Assembly (NCBI GenBank): GCA_964019415.1
Contig: OZ025890.1
Location: 2,318,913 to 2,382,912, forward strand
From: Ianthella basta
Lineage: Eukaryota; Porifera; Demospongiae; Verongiida; Ianthellidae
Direction: 5' to 3'
DNA: 64,000 bases
Shown: piece after piece, positions 11,692 through 23,900 of the stretch
Layout: every line of letters begins with the position of its first letter
Numbering within the stretch: position 1 is the stretch's first letter
Translations under genes and position numbers: made by a program
Notes under the pieces: generated by a model
The model's input: only the letters and a program-made list of their open reading frames with translations
The model's database searches: none
What the model was told of the DNA's origin: nothing

Positions 11692-11829
11692 TTATAGTGA
11701 TGTGTTGGTCATGCCGTTCTCCCCGGCTGTGAGCTGCCTCAGGACAAGCTTCTTGTACACTCCCTCTTTGGAAATGAGCTCATCGTGTGTACCACACTCC
11801 ACAACATGCCCTTCATTGATAACAATAAC
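11692..11829 (-). pseudogene. Orphan last exon of an ABC transporter
   Basis: The exon has a clean acceptor (CTACCCCACAG) and 45 codons to a stop. It encodes VIVINEGHVVECGTHDELIS, then EGVYKKLVLRQL, which is the segment after the H-loop at the end of an ABCB-type nucleotide-binding domain. Exporter half-transporters and P-glycoproteins end this way. No Walker A, signature or Walker B exon is found between here and the GUSB fragment 400 bases upstream (minus strand), and no other ABC sequence is seen in the window. The exon frame is intact, so it is either a fragment carried in by rearrangement or the last exon of a gene whose body has been displaced. Family assignment is fairly sure, the pseudogene status less so. 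Confidence 0.7.
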
Positions 11830-11857
11830 CTGTGGGGTAGGCAGGTGGAATGAACGC

Positions 11858-11861
11858 ACGC

Positions 11862-11918
<57 letters not shown>

Positions 11919-11939
11919 CACACACACACACACACATGC
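11858..11939. repeat. (CA)n microsatellite
   Basis: A nearly perfect CA run of about 50 bases is followed by GTACACACAC-type imperfect repeats. On the minus strand it places a TG/UG tract about 30 bases before the acceptor of the ABC exon. Confidence 0.9.
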
Positions 11940-12101
11940 ATACACGTAAAATTCTGCTACAAAGACAGACATAGAGTGTACTTTGTCGAGACCACTTACA
12001 TAGTCCCACACAGACAGCTCAATCACATCACATCTACGTACATGCAATCTACATAAGTACATTTACATAACATGGGACTCACCTGCCTACCTGGGATTAA
12101 A

Positions 12102-12137
<36 letters not shown>
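12102..12137. repeat. (CAT)n microsatellite
   Basis: About 12 consecutive CAT triplets lie in non-coding sequence between the ABC exon and the GUSB fragment. Confidence 0.9.
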
Positions 12138-12231
12138 TCATAACGGCAATGTCTCCTCTGCAGGATGTAGCCTAATGTACAATGGGTAACATAGTATATG
12201 TCTGGAAATAGTAATGTTCTGGAATAGTAAT

Positions 12232-12263
12232 GCCCACTACTACACCATGGTGTAGTAGTGGGC
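12232..12263. repeat. 32-base perfect palindrome at GUSB-B breakpoint
   Basis: The sequence GCCCACTACTACACC followed by its exact complement is centred on CCATGG. Half of it is the genuine end of GUSB exon 2 (compare 31950-31966); the other half replaces the exon's splice donor. It marks the exact place where the GUSB homology ends. Confidence 0.85.
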
Positions 12264-12945
12264 ACTCTCAAAGCGAAGCCAGTAGCTGGTGGTGTTCCCA
12301 CTGGGTGCAAATGGAGGTAGAGTCACCGTCCTCTCGTACCACACCCACCCCACATAGTCCCGCAGGCTTGCCTCTTGAGTCAGGTCATTGAAACTGGATG
12401 GTACAGCCATTAGGAGGACAGGGCCACTCTGGGATGAGAGGGAGAAGAGGAGAGAGAATAGACACTCAACTTAAGAAGGTGAACACCAGGTGTGGTGATG
12501 CTGTGATGGATGTGCAGTGGACAACTGATGGGAGCAATGCGTCCGTACAATTGAAGCCTGTAGCATGGTCATTGTTGCATCGGATGTTGGCAGCTGTAGA
12601 CACGCCCGTGTGTAGTCGGAGAGGGTGTGGCACAGCGCGTGCACTAGCTTCGTCGATCGCGACTGGGCTGCAGCTTCAATACTCTAACTTTAAACACTGA
12701 GATGCTCGGATATCTGCATTTTCTATTTTATGCACGTACACAAATGCGCTCCATTTCTACTATTAAACTGCTAGGGCCCCGGCACCTACCTCGTCCAGCG
12801 GCCTCTCGTACCACTTCTTTCGGAACCCTTCGTCTCTGGAGGAGGAGAAGTCCGCTCTGAAGAGCCACAGTCCGTTCAGCTCCTTCACTAGTCGGTACTC
12901 GTTATCTTGTGGATACAGCATACCGCTCGCACCAGTCAGAAGCAG
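12243..12945 (-). pseudogene. GUSB: Beta-glucuronidase copy B: exons 1-2 only, broken at both ends
   Basis: Exon 1 (12790-12945) and exon 2 (12243-12428) are preserved, with the intervening intron, whose sequence matches intron 1 of the complete gene at 31440-31783 in reverse. Exon 1 has the same donor position (GAC GAG, then GTAGGT) but has lost its start codon and most of the signal peptide: at AGCAG it jumps to sequence found about 500 bases upstream in unit 1. Exon 2 (start [15 protein letters not shown] by homology) loses its donor at the 32-base palindrome. Exons 3-11, with both catalytic glutamates, are absent. Upstream sequence supplies an in-frame ATG, so a short fusion peptide could be made, but no active enzyme. 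Confidence 0.88.
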
Positions 12946-13176
12946 GGGGTCTGACGCATGAGACAAATTATATGAATACACACAGGAAATTCCTGTAAGG
13001 GTGTTTGACAGAATAATACAATGACACCCAAAAATTAATGATAATGATATTTATGTCATTTATGGAATATTTTAGATTGGGAAATGTGAGCATGGAAACT
13101 ACTGAAAGAAATGGAAGTCACTTAATTTATGATGTAGATTAATACATACGTAACTATCACAGTTGCATACAGCTAA

Positions 13177-16100
13177 TTAATGGAACTCGATAAGTACTTC
13201 GCATGTTTCTCTATCATCCTCCATGTTTGCAGGTAGCAGTGGAGAAGACTGATTTGGTAAAGGGACTGAGCTCTTCCCTGTAACATCACCACCTTTCTCT
13301 TCAAACTCGTTGTGCTTCTTAGTGATGATCATGGATGCTTTCTGTACTGCATTTCCTCCATCTTTGCAGTACCTGTGACTCAGCTGACGTATCAATTCAC
13401 TTCGTGGTGGAGGTGACCTTATCTGCTGGCATGTTCTCTTGGCAAAGCTATCCCTCAGCTCACTGTCAGCCTGTGCAGAACAGAAAAGCATTTGTGGGTG
13501 CATGAAGAAAATTGGAAGCTAAGTATGCTCAGGTGAGCATCATGTCTTGATTGTTAGGACAGCACATGCATGGTGCTGTTCAAGGGCAAAGTGAGATAAT
13601 AAGTCATGCACTGACTGAGCTATTATCTCACTTTCAAATTGGCCTAGAACAGTACAATACATGATTGTGCAGTCCAAGCCCATCAAAACATGGTGCTCAC
13701 CTGAGCGTACTTACGCTCCCATTTTTACTTGATGCACCCACATACAATTAAGTATCAGACAGTATTGTGAAGGCATAATGCATGTAAGTTAAAATCATCT
13801 AACAAAACTCTTGTAACTTCAACGTACCACTATACAAGAGCATGCAACATAGTTTTGCGTAGCCAGGCTGCCATTCTGTATATAGACTACCAAATGTAAT
13901 GATCTGGTCATGTCCACACAAGACTTAGTGCCACAAATGTGAATGGCATACCAAGGGCAATAGCTCTTCTTCTTTCACTGCCTCAGCATCCTGAGGATCA
14001 ATGGGGGAGAGGTATGTCGCTGGAGCAAGACCCTCTCTACCAGCCACCCTGCATGCAGGAGTAGTACAAAGAACAATGTATACAGGAAGTGTGCAGGTCA
14101 ATAAACATGTACACATGCATGTTGTTAATGTAAGGCATGCGGACCTTCCTTGCTCTATATTGCATGCAAGACATGTGTATATTCTAGCTGTGTGTGCATG
14201 CCATCCTCACCTAACAAGCCACCATCCTGAGTAGCTCATCTTCACCACCTTCACCTCAGCATGTAAAGGAAGGTCTACCTCATCCACTAGTGCAGCTGTG
14301 TACTTCTTCATTGCCCAAAACATTGCATAGTTGGATGCTATAGAGAAAGCCATACCGAATGCTACAAGATCTATGAAGCATTGATTGTGTTAACTTAGAA
14401 ATATATTGCTATAATTGCGCTATTTAAAGTTCACTAATAAACCATTCACTTGACTGGAAATGACAATCCATGCAGTGTGTATGGGCTACACTTAATGCAT
14501 TCATTCAATATCATAATTATAGTTCCACTGTACAAGTGGATGTCGGTATATAGCTATACCGTTTAGAACAGACACTCACCGTCTTCTTCACCAGCTGGAG
14601 TTTCTTCTTTATCAGAGGTTTGTGTCACAGATTCTTCGAACTCTCCCTCTAGGGGTTTGAGGAAGGAGGAAGGGACCCAGCCCAGCTTGCTGTCCTTGAT
14701 GGCCAACCACCAACCTATTACAGTGAAGCATTTAAAACAAAATTACATAATTATACGCGAGTATTTCCCATAGTATACGTCGCACGTGCACGTGGAGTAG
14801 AGAAGGCATGGCTAGCCACGAGGAATAGCGGCGATTTTGTACTGATCCTTATGGCCAAGCGAAGAAGCTATACCGCTGGATTTGGCTAAGCTCAAGGCAG
14901 TTGAACTGGCTGAGTCTTCGGGCAATAGAAGTGCTGGAAAGGATTTAGGAATCAGCGAACAACTGGTGCGTGACCGGGTCAAGAAAAAGACCGAGTTCAA
15001 GAAACTCGCTCGAACGACGAGATCACTACGACCAGGAAGTAAGTCACACTGGCCACAGCTTGAAAATAAACAGGAGTCCAAACAGCCTTAAAAACATGGT
15101 GCCCCCGTACTGAACTATTCACTTGGAAGCTTTCTTCATCATCACTAGCTACTACTGCAGCCATACTGTTTGATGTGAGTGTGCTATATTTAGAGCAATG
15201 TAGTAGTGCGACCTATACTCCAGCAATTATGGAAACTTGAATTTGTATGCCAATTTTTAGGCTGTGACTTATACACAAGCAAATACGGTATGTGACTCCA
15301 TCAAGAGTAGGCTAGTTATAATTAATGGCTGGCTGTTCAATACACAGTCTCACTCACCGTCTTCTTCCTTATCAAGGACCATCACCTCTGCTCCTTCCTC
15401 AAAGGTGAGCTGGTTGGGGTCAGCAGTCTCATAGCCTGCAATGCTTACATAGCTTAGCCTCCTGGCTGCACGTGTACTGCTTCTCCACACCTCGCACTCA
15501 GGGTCATCAATGAAGTCCTCTGTGTCTCCTGTGAGCTTCTGGAGGTAGCTTTTGGGCACCCAGCCTGTCAGTTTGGCACCCTTGGACACATACCACCAAT
15601 CTGTAGGATGGTACGTATGTGCATGGAATATGTATACATGACAAAAGACAGCTGTCGCGTCTACAAATATGACACGTCAACCATCTGTTGATGGTGAAAT
15701 AATATGGAACTTGGAATGCATACTTCATGTACACACTGTTGCACTCACCTGAGGAATCCTTGGAAAGGACTGACACTGTATCTCCAACTTTAACTGAAAG
15801 TTGCTCTTCAGAAGTGGCAGTGAAGTCTACCGTGACCTGATACTCTTCAAACATTGATCCTGCATGGTGCATGGCAATACTAATACAATATAATTATATA
15901 TGTAGTCACACTTTCACATGTACACAATATGTGCACTTGTGCACCACACCGGCCCTCAAATGTACACGTGCATGCACACAAATGTGCTTGTGTAGCAATT
16001 GCCCATTTAGGGGTGAACCAGCAGAATTATTGTTAAAATCTAGTAAAGAAATGTGCGCTTAACAGAGGTTATGCGCTTATAAGGGGGTGCGCTTAACAAC

Positions 16101-19100
16101 CAATCAGTACGGTATGCCACACGATCATCACTAAACACTGGGAAGCGTGCTAGCACCAAAGAGGAACAATTACACTAGTTCACACAGACAGATGATAACA
16201 GCTAGTGGACACACCAAATATGATCACATACACGCCAGAACACAGACACCCACCCACACCCACATTCTCAAATGCACACTCACATGAACACACATACACA
16301 TACGTACACACACATGTACTATCTTCCAGGCACCCACATACACACATACACACATACACACATACACTCAGTGTACTAATACAGACAGTAAACTAGTTTG
16401 TAACTCTGTTTTATAGTTATGGGCGGTGTATGTCTTTGTGGTAGCTAGGAGACACTCTACTGACACTTTGATGCAGTGCTGTAAACATATTCCTATAATA
16501 TAGCAGTAACATGACCTATTGAGTGGCTTGGTTCCCATGACACCAGCATGACAAACACATTCACACACTTACTTTCCCATGTAGACATATATACAGTACT
16601 AACAACTGAGTCTCACACCATGCAAGAGGCGCAGCTGTCTGGTAGTGCTAAGCAACTGGTCAGCAATCCATTCAAGAATATAGTGGCCTATAAACAGTTT
16701 TACTTCCTACACATACTTTATCAGGTGCCATTCATGCTACAAATATCTGTCTGTGAGAATCACATGCACAGTGTCATATACTTGAGACTGTGGTAGCTCT
16801 CCCTACCTATCCAGGTAGGGATATATGTTGGTACATGCATGTTCAGACTTCCCCGTATTCATTAAACAATGATATTATACGTAGTAACGAAATCCCAATT
16901 GCAACAATTATAGGCCTACATATAGCCTAATATTTTATATAGACTACATTATATATGCTGCAGTATTACATAATATTACCTACCAGCAGGAATTCCTTGT
17001 GGATGCATTGATGGTGACCGACTGATTGTGAGCCTGTGAGCATGCAGGAAGCACATGCACATTGCAAATAGTAGCATACATTACTATAGCTTGCTAGCGT
17101 GCAAACTTCATACAGTTTTTATAATAATAGGCTGATCTTTATACTTGTACATAATTGTATATGATGTGCATGCATGTATTATAATTATAACATGCATTCA
17201 TGACCACACACAACATGCAGGCCTTAATGTACTAGGAGGCCTAGGATATACATAAAACGATAAGGAGAGGTCGATCATGATGACTCCACTGCAGTATATA
17301 TGTAGTAGTTATACTTGACAATGTGTATACAAATGCACAATTTTGTTCAATAATATATTCTTACCCCAGCTTCTGTTCATCCCCAGGTTGGCTTTTGAAG
17401 AAGCACAGCACGTAATGAGACCGTGAGAGGTGGGGACCCAGCTTCAGCAGAATAGTCTGACAGTAGTAGTTGATGGTTCTGAGGCGAGATTCAAGGTACT
17501 TCGTGGAAAAGTTCCATCCAAAGAGTTGCAGCACTTTGTCAGCAGCTGGGAGCGAAGGGATGCAGCGATCTACATTGTGGTACTTTCCGGCCTCATGGGG
17601 AAACATGGTCAAAAGGGTTCTCTGAGAGAGAGAAGAAAAGAAAACATGAAAGATTATGTCTCATCATGCAAGCATTTCCATAACCATTATATGCATATAC
17701 GTACTTGATGAAATGAACAATTAAGAGTCATGCTGTTCTTGGTTATATTGGCTCTCATGACTTTGTCTATCATTTGGTTGACATAATCATAACTGCACTT
17801 TTGGGCGTGCATGCAGACTATTGATTATGTCTACACTACATGCACTAGTGTACATTTGCAGGCATGTTGCAGTTGTTTGAAGCATGCATCATTACTAATT
17901 GTAGTCTATAATGGCTCTACCTGCATGACATGCAACACAAGTGCAGGGCCAGCATGATTTGTCCAGAAGCAATTTTGAATTCTAATTCACTTACTGACTA
18001 GCAGTAGAGGTTATTGCATTGTTTTATGCATAATCACCACTAGGCCCATGTTTGATGGAGGTACAATTATATTATACTCACCTGAAATGCAAAGAAGTCA
18101 GCATACCTCCTGTGTATCTCAAACCTGGTCTGGTCACTCCAGCATATTTCAATCACGAAGTATGATTTGCGCTGAAAAGCTGTCCTCAGACACGTGTAGG
18201 GTCGTGAGAGAGAAAGGCCTGGATGCTGATTCTGCACATGTAAAATATAGTCATATAATGTCATTGATGCTATATATAGCTGCATACTTGCACTAGCTTG
18301 TTTCAGTATAAGATAAGATATGCCTTCAAAATACTTGCCACATACAATCGGTACAGATCATACAGTTGTCAATATAGGCTGCTGTTGCTGCTTGCATGTT
18401 TGAAGTCATGCAGGGTGCTGTGCATACATGGGCCTCAAGGCGAACGGCAGCAGTTACAAGGAAACATGTCGTTAGGTATGCAAACCTACAGTGACACATA
18501 CAGATACTAACTATCTGAGGGTACACCCCAAGGGCAGATCCAGGGGTGTTTCCAAGGTTTCCAGAAACTGGTCAGATCACCTCTGGCTATTTGCATGTAT
18601 CAGTCTTATATGTCTATGCTTCCTTATAGCTATACTTTTATGTGTTGGAAACCAGTCGTAAAAGTTTCTCGATCCACCCCAGCACCCCCCTTCAAATTCA
18701 TATGTACATACATGCATGCAGTCTGCAATCTTTCAAGCAAAACTATTTCAAGCCATAATTATATTTTTTACAATATAGTTAGGGTATACTGGTGTCTGTT
18801 GGAGCAATTCGCTGCTGCAGCTGCAACTGCACGTATTTATAAGCCTATACCATATAAGGCAACCTTGTATCCCCATTCTGTACCTCAGTCATTATGGAAA
18901 TCAAATGAGGGCCTTTCACTGTCAAGCTGAAAAAGCGTAGACACAAGCTACTCAACACTATGATATATCTGTGGAGTTCATTTGACATTTCTCATTCCCT
19001 TGTACATGGAAATAGCAAGTTAATCATACATGCACATTTTGGATCAATGTACAAGGGAATTAAGAATGTCAAATTAATGAACTCCACAAAATGAGGTACA

Positions 19101-20658
19101 TCATAGTGTTCAGTCCACCCACCCACATGCACACCACACACACATGTACCATGCTAGTCTGCACACCCTACCATACTCCTACACACACTCTGCTTGCGTT
19201 ATTCTACATCCCACACGCCTTGATCTACCCTTCCCCTACACTTCCCTATTCCACCCTTCCTCACACTCCCACACCACCACACTCCATAGCCTCACATTCC
19301 ATCTCCACACACTACACGCCACCCTGTAGCTACATCTCTCTCCGTCACAATTCCTCACCATCCACTGCCTCAGAGGCATAGGGGTATCTAGGGGTAAATT
19401 AAATTTAGATTCAGTTGTACTAGAGCTATTGAATAGTATGCATTGTGAAGTACAGAATATTAATGTGTGAAACTGTATAAATTTGCAATGCGTGTACTTC
19501 CTGGGTCATCTACATGTACGTGACCCATGGCCACATACCTAGGCCTCTTACTGCTGCAATTCAGTTATCTGCGACCACAGTGTAGTCACATGCATAGTCT
19601 TAATGTCAGCTCCAAAGGGTATCAAATAGTGTCCATTCATTATCCAAAAGAATGCTGCAGCACTCTAATGAAGGGGTGCTGAAAGTGCTCATTTTCGCAG
19701 TATGGTATGTCTAGCTCCCTCCAACAATGCAATATGTACTACATGACGTCTCCCTCTGTCCCTGAAAGGAGATTCCCATGTGGGTTGGTCGGCTCAATAT
19801 AATATGTGTACTGTGACAGTGTGCATTCAGCAATGGACATGTGTTGCAACACAATCACATTACACAGTTAAGTGCATTGTTGATTTACTATATAGTGTGG
19901 GATAGCCCACCCATTAATGGCCGGTTACTACATAATATAGAGATGAAGTAATCTTATGTCATTATCAACAATAGACTACACTGCATGCAGTGACTCAACT
20001 CTTTCCCACACCAAAACAGTTGCAGCAATTATAACCACAGTGACTCAGTATACACTTGGGCAGGGTGGGTGTGGTCGGGTAGGTGGGCGGGTGGGACTAG
20101 CTGAGTCTGTGTGGTTACATGCACACTTTCACTTGCAAACAGTGAATAGTTACCATGTGTATATATGTGTACAAACTTTTGCAGGACAACTTAGCAGACA
20201 TTTGCAGTAAAACACAAAATCCCCCTTCTGCTGTTAGATGTTAGGATACAAGGGCTTCGAATCACAGAAAGTTACGAAAACATACAAGGCAAGATGTAGT
20301 CGCAAACTATAAGTCCTACAAAATTTGTACCCATTGGATAAATATTCCATGGAATGCAAGTAGAGCTATGTGAATCCACGCACTACCAAGTGCTGCCATA
20401 CAAAGGACACCGGGCCGAGTTTTCCAGTATATTCCACCTGATCCCTGGAAAGTGGTCTGGCTACGTGCAACTAGCAACTGTGTGCGCTTGGCCATCGCAG
20501 ATGTTACCTCAGGAGGAATCTATATATATAATTATACTGTAACTCACTGACGTCGACGACCTTCTCCGTCCGGACACTGGAGTTAGTTCTTTCCTGCACC
20601 CAATAACGTGCACGTTTGTGATCCAAATGTCACGTACTGCTGTCGCCTTCTGGGCCAT
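13177..20658 (-). CDS. PX + triple-SH3 adaptor, copy B (p47phox/Tks-like)
   Basis: Ten exons (minus strand, 5' to 3'): 20548-20658, 18082-18171, 17365-17621, 16984-17033, 15749-15859, 15358-15600, 14580-14714, 14211-14337, 13952-14048, 13177-13470. These encode 504 residues. It is a near-identical duplicate of copy A with the same PX domain (RRYADFFAF), three SH3 domains and QQIRSPPPRSELIRQLSHRY tail. Exon 9 is two codons shorter (KEEELLPL against KEDDRELLPL in A). Substitutions include DPECEVWRSSTRAARR for A's DPELEVWRSSAHAARR. All splice sites and frames are intact, so it looks functional. Its upstream region contains a split inverted-repeat element with a 3.4-kb retrotransposon starting about 310 bases beyond the start codon, so its promoter context differs from copy A. 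Confidence 0.85.
14756..15298 (+). mobile_element. Pogo/Tigger-type transposase fragment in copy B intron
   Basis: This B-specific insertion lies between TA dinucleotides in the intron between exons 6 and 7; about 120 bases of the intron present in A are missing here. From ATG 14851 the plus strand encodes MAKRRSYTAGF, then after an apparent four-base insertion continues KLKAVELAESSGNRSAGKDL and GISEQLVRDRVKKK to a stop at 15091. This is the N-terminal helix-turn-helix of pogo/CENP-B-like transposases. The DDE catalytic domain is absent. The ends resemble pogo-family termini (CGAGTATTTCCC; complement of CAAATACGG), but the inverted repeat is imperfect. It is a dead fragment. Confidence 0.65.
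16030..16112. mobile_element. Truncated family-1 inverted-repeat element in copy B
   Basis: Only the right part survives: TGTGCGCTTAACAGAGG through TTAACAACCAATCAGTACGG, followed by TA. Compared with 4488-4844 of copy A, the left part plus about 220 bases of flanking intron are gone, joined at GCAGAATTA. So copy B suffered a deletion of about 500 bases here. Confidence 0.75.
18954..19110. repeat. Inverted repeat in intron 1 of copy B
   Basis: This is the duplicate of the foldback at 7444-7600, with the same arms and the same place in intron 1. Confidence 0.65.
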
Positions 20659-20959
20659 GGCCTTGACCACTTTCTTGTTGCAGCCGACTGCGTTTCAGGA
20701 ATAGGGCTTGCAGGTGCAGCAGAATGATTTTAAGGCGTGCACGATAGATCGGTAGCCTGTGACTGTCAGTCAAGCGTGACGTGTATTGGCATATAATTAT
20801 ACCGTACTGATTGGTTGTTAAGCGCATGCGCTTATAGCTCTGGCAGGAAGAAATATGCGCCTAATAAAGGATATGCGCTTAAACAAACGAATGGTTCAAG
20901 AAATTCTAATGATATGCAAACGTCATATTAAGATGGCCGCCGCGTAGCGCAGTAAGTGA

Positions 20960-20972
20960 GTTCTCATTCAAG
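20960..20972. repeat. Left copy of 13-base target-site duplication
   Basis: GTTCTCATTCAAG occurs once in the empty site of unit 1 (about 9430-9442) and twice here, directly flanking the retrotransposon. Confidence 0.9.
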
Positions 20973-23900
20973 AAGGGAGACACCAATTAATATTATTACA
21001 TAAGGCACACATGCGCACTGCCTTGGAAGGGAAATGTACAATGAGAAAAAAAAAAAAAGGAAAAAGGAAACAAAAGGTCATATAATACTAAATTTACAAC
21101 AAGTTGCATTGCCTAAATACATAATTATGTTACTGCAGTCACACACACATTGGCTATATCACAGTTGGCCTTCCGTGATGGCACGGTCAAAATCAATGCC
21201 ACAGTCATCTGGCCGTCTGGATGATCTCGATCCTCTGATTGCCCTGACTGCAGAACGTAAGAGGGCAAATGAGATGCGGCACCTAATCAGGTACATGATC
21301 TGTGAAAAAGGGATCTGTTTCTTGTCAGAGAGAGTATCGGCAATTCTTTTGAAAAAGATGGTACACTCCCTTGCCATACCTCCGGTGGAAGCAAAGACCA
21401 AAGGTGTGAAGACTCCGTGTTCGACTTCTCTCACCCTTTCAGCATATTGTCTCTTCTTCTCTTGCTCATGCATGCGGTACAGAGCAGTAAGATCCTTCTG
21501 GCGATAAGAGGGGGCAATTGGGTAGAAAACCCTAATGTCAAAAAAGGCCTCCTGTCCCTTACACCAGAAGTCACTTGCTCTCACATCAAGTCTTGCTTCA
21601 TCCTCTCTATTTGCTGACCTGAACTGGAATCTCTCATCATGTAGTGGCTGTAGTCTTGGCTCGGTTGAGACATTTGATGCTTGCTCTTTCAATAACTCAG
21701 CTGTCAGGTCACGGATCTCGTTGTGCCTTAAGGTGGGTATACCACCTTTATGACATGTCATAGCATGCTCCACCGAGAAAGCTGTGCCACAGGCACACCT
21801 CGAGCTGACATCGACGATAGGCCATCCATATCTCAGGCATAGTGAATCTCTGAAGGATCCCTTAGAGAGGCAGAAGCCATGCTCCTCCAGAGGTAGCGCC
21901 GTGAGCCATGCTGAAGCTCCAGGTTCTGATGCACAGTCGATCAGCCTCTGGCTTGAGGGTTCAAGCTCGTTGCGAATCTCCTCATGGTTTCGTTTCTGTT
22001 CTTCCACTTTTCTTTTCTTCACAACATTCACACTGGGGTTCGCCTGAGTGGGATCATTCTCAAAGGATGTTCTTTGTTGGATAATCGACTGCACCAAGGA
22101 TGCTGTTATCTTCTTTGAAGCCTCAAACTCTGATTGGGCTGCAGTAGTTGGATTTGATAAGCTCAATCCGCCAAGCTTTGCTGGGAGCGCTAGTAGACCT
22201 CTCTCAACCTGCGAGCATGACGGTCTACCGGAAATGGCAGGAATCAGCTTCCGGTGGATGGCATCTTCCAGTGGCTGCAGCAGATGGCTGCAATTGGGAG
22301 TGGTTCTGCATAAGTAGTTCCACTTGTGTTTGGTGCCATGTACAAAGGCTGCATAGGCAGCCTGAGGTTGACTTCCAGCCACGGCAGCTAGCTTCTCCAC
22401 TTCATCTGTCCACTCTTTCACCTTGAGTGAAAGGAAGTCTTCAACAAAGGTTGGTGACCCTATTGCAGCCCCCAGATGCTTCTTTCCTTCTGTGGTAATG
22501 ACGACATCTGTGTTGTCAAAGATTTGCCTAGCCACCTCTTCTTGCTCATCCCGCACTACCAGGCAAGTCTTGGCTGCATTCGGATAGTATCCGAAGAGTG
22601 GACCAATGGTAGACAGGCCATCCCACCATTGTTTGAGGTTCTGGAGCGACCCCACACCTGTTGCATCATCTGCAAACCAAGCTTGAACGGTAGATTCAGA
22701 TTGCTCCATTAGCTTGATTATGAGAGGGACCATAGCAAGTGAGAACATGGCCATGCCTAAAGGGTCCCCTTGAGTGGTTCCCTCTCTTGAGAGAATCTCT
22801 CCTCCTCCGGACACAAACAAGCGTGATGGGTTTTGATAGCAGTTAGTTAGTGCCACTTCCAGAGCAGGGCAGACATGCTTCATATTCAGGAGAGCGACCT
22901 TCCTATTCAGGGAGTTAAAGGCATTTGAGGCATCTACTAAGAGAACACCTTCCATGTCAGGTCTCTCCCAAGTCTCTCTCACTGCATGAACTGCTGCTTC
23001 ACCCCCACTAGGAATGCCAGAGCATGTCTGCAGAGGACCAGCTGCAAGCATGACATCCTTCTTCAGTACTTTCATAACAGCTTTGCCGATGATGCGTCTC
23101 ACAACTTCCCCAACCCCAATTGGGCGAACCCCTGGGTTTTTGTTGAGTGGAACTAGTCGACAGGCTAGTAGGGCACTCAAAGCCTCGGGAGCAACACGAG
23201 CAGTACACATCCTCCTGGCAACTCCTGCAATGGCATCACACAGATTAGAGGAAGCCTCTTTGAACGACGAGCACATCTTGCGCCAAGCAGCTGCGTCAAT
23301 GCCCGACGGTCCAGCTGTTCCAGTTGAATGCAAAGCAATGTCCTTAATCATGAGACCATTGATGGATGTAAACATGACTGGGTCAACTGGAAGTGCATTT
23401 TCTAAAGTATTCTCCAATAAGGCAGCTCTATCAACTGACTTGGCTTCAGGATGGAGGGACAAAAGAGCCTCTTCAACGGTGACAGAACTTCCATTGCTGA
23501 TAGTTATGACATCATCGATTTTCAAAGGGGAGCCAGTGGATTTCCGCGACAGGTAATTGAGAGCTCCATGTACATTCCCAGCAAACATCATCTTACTGAA
23601 CGTGCGGGAGACAGATTCATCTTCTGGTGAGGGAGTTCTCCTTGGGAGGTGGGCTTGAATGCATCTTCCTTCTGCAAGTAGGGCTTCAATGTCTCCCTCT
23701 TTCCAGCTTTCAAACCGTCTTTTTAGATGGTTAACATGGTCTTTGGCCTTACTCTTTGCACCGGGCTTTTGCAAAAGCAGGGTTTGCATTAGGAAGCACG
23801 CTTTCAGAGCAATGCATTCCAAGCTGGTCTTCTGCGCAAAAGCTTGCATTAGGTCAGCTACTTCTTGTACAAAGGCCTTAGACACTTTTCCAAAGGGTAA

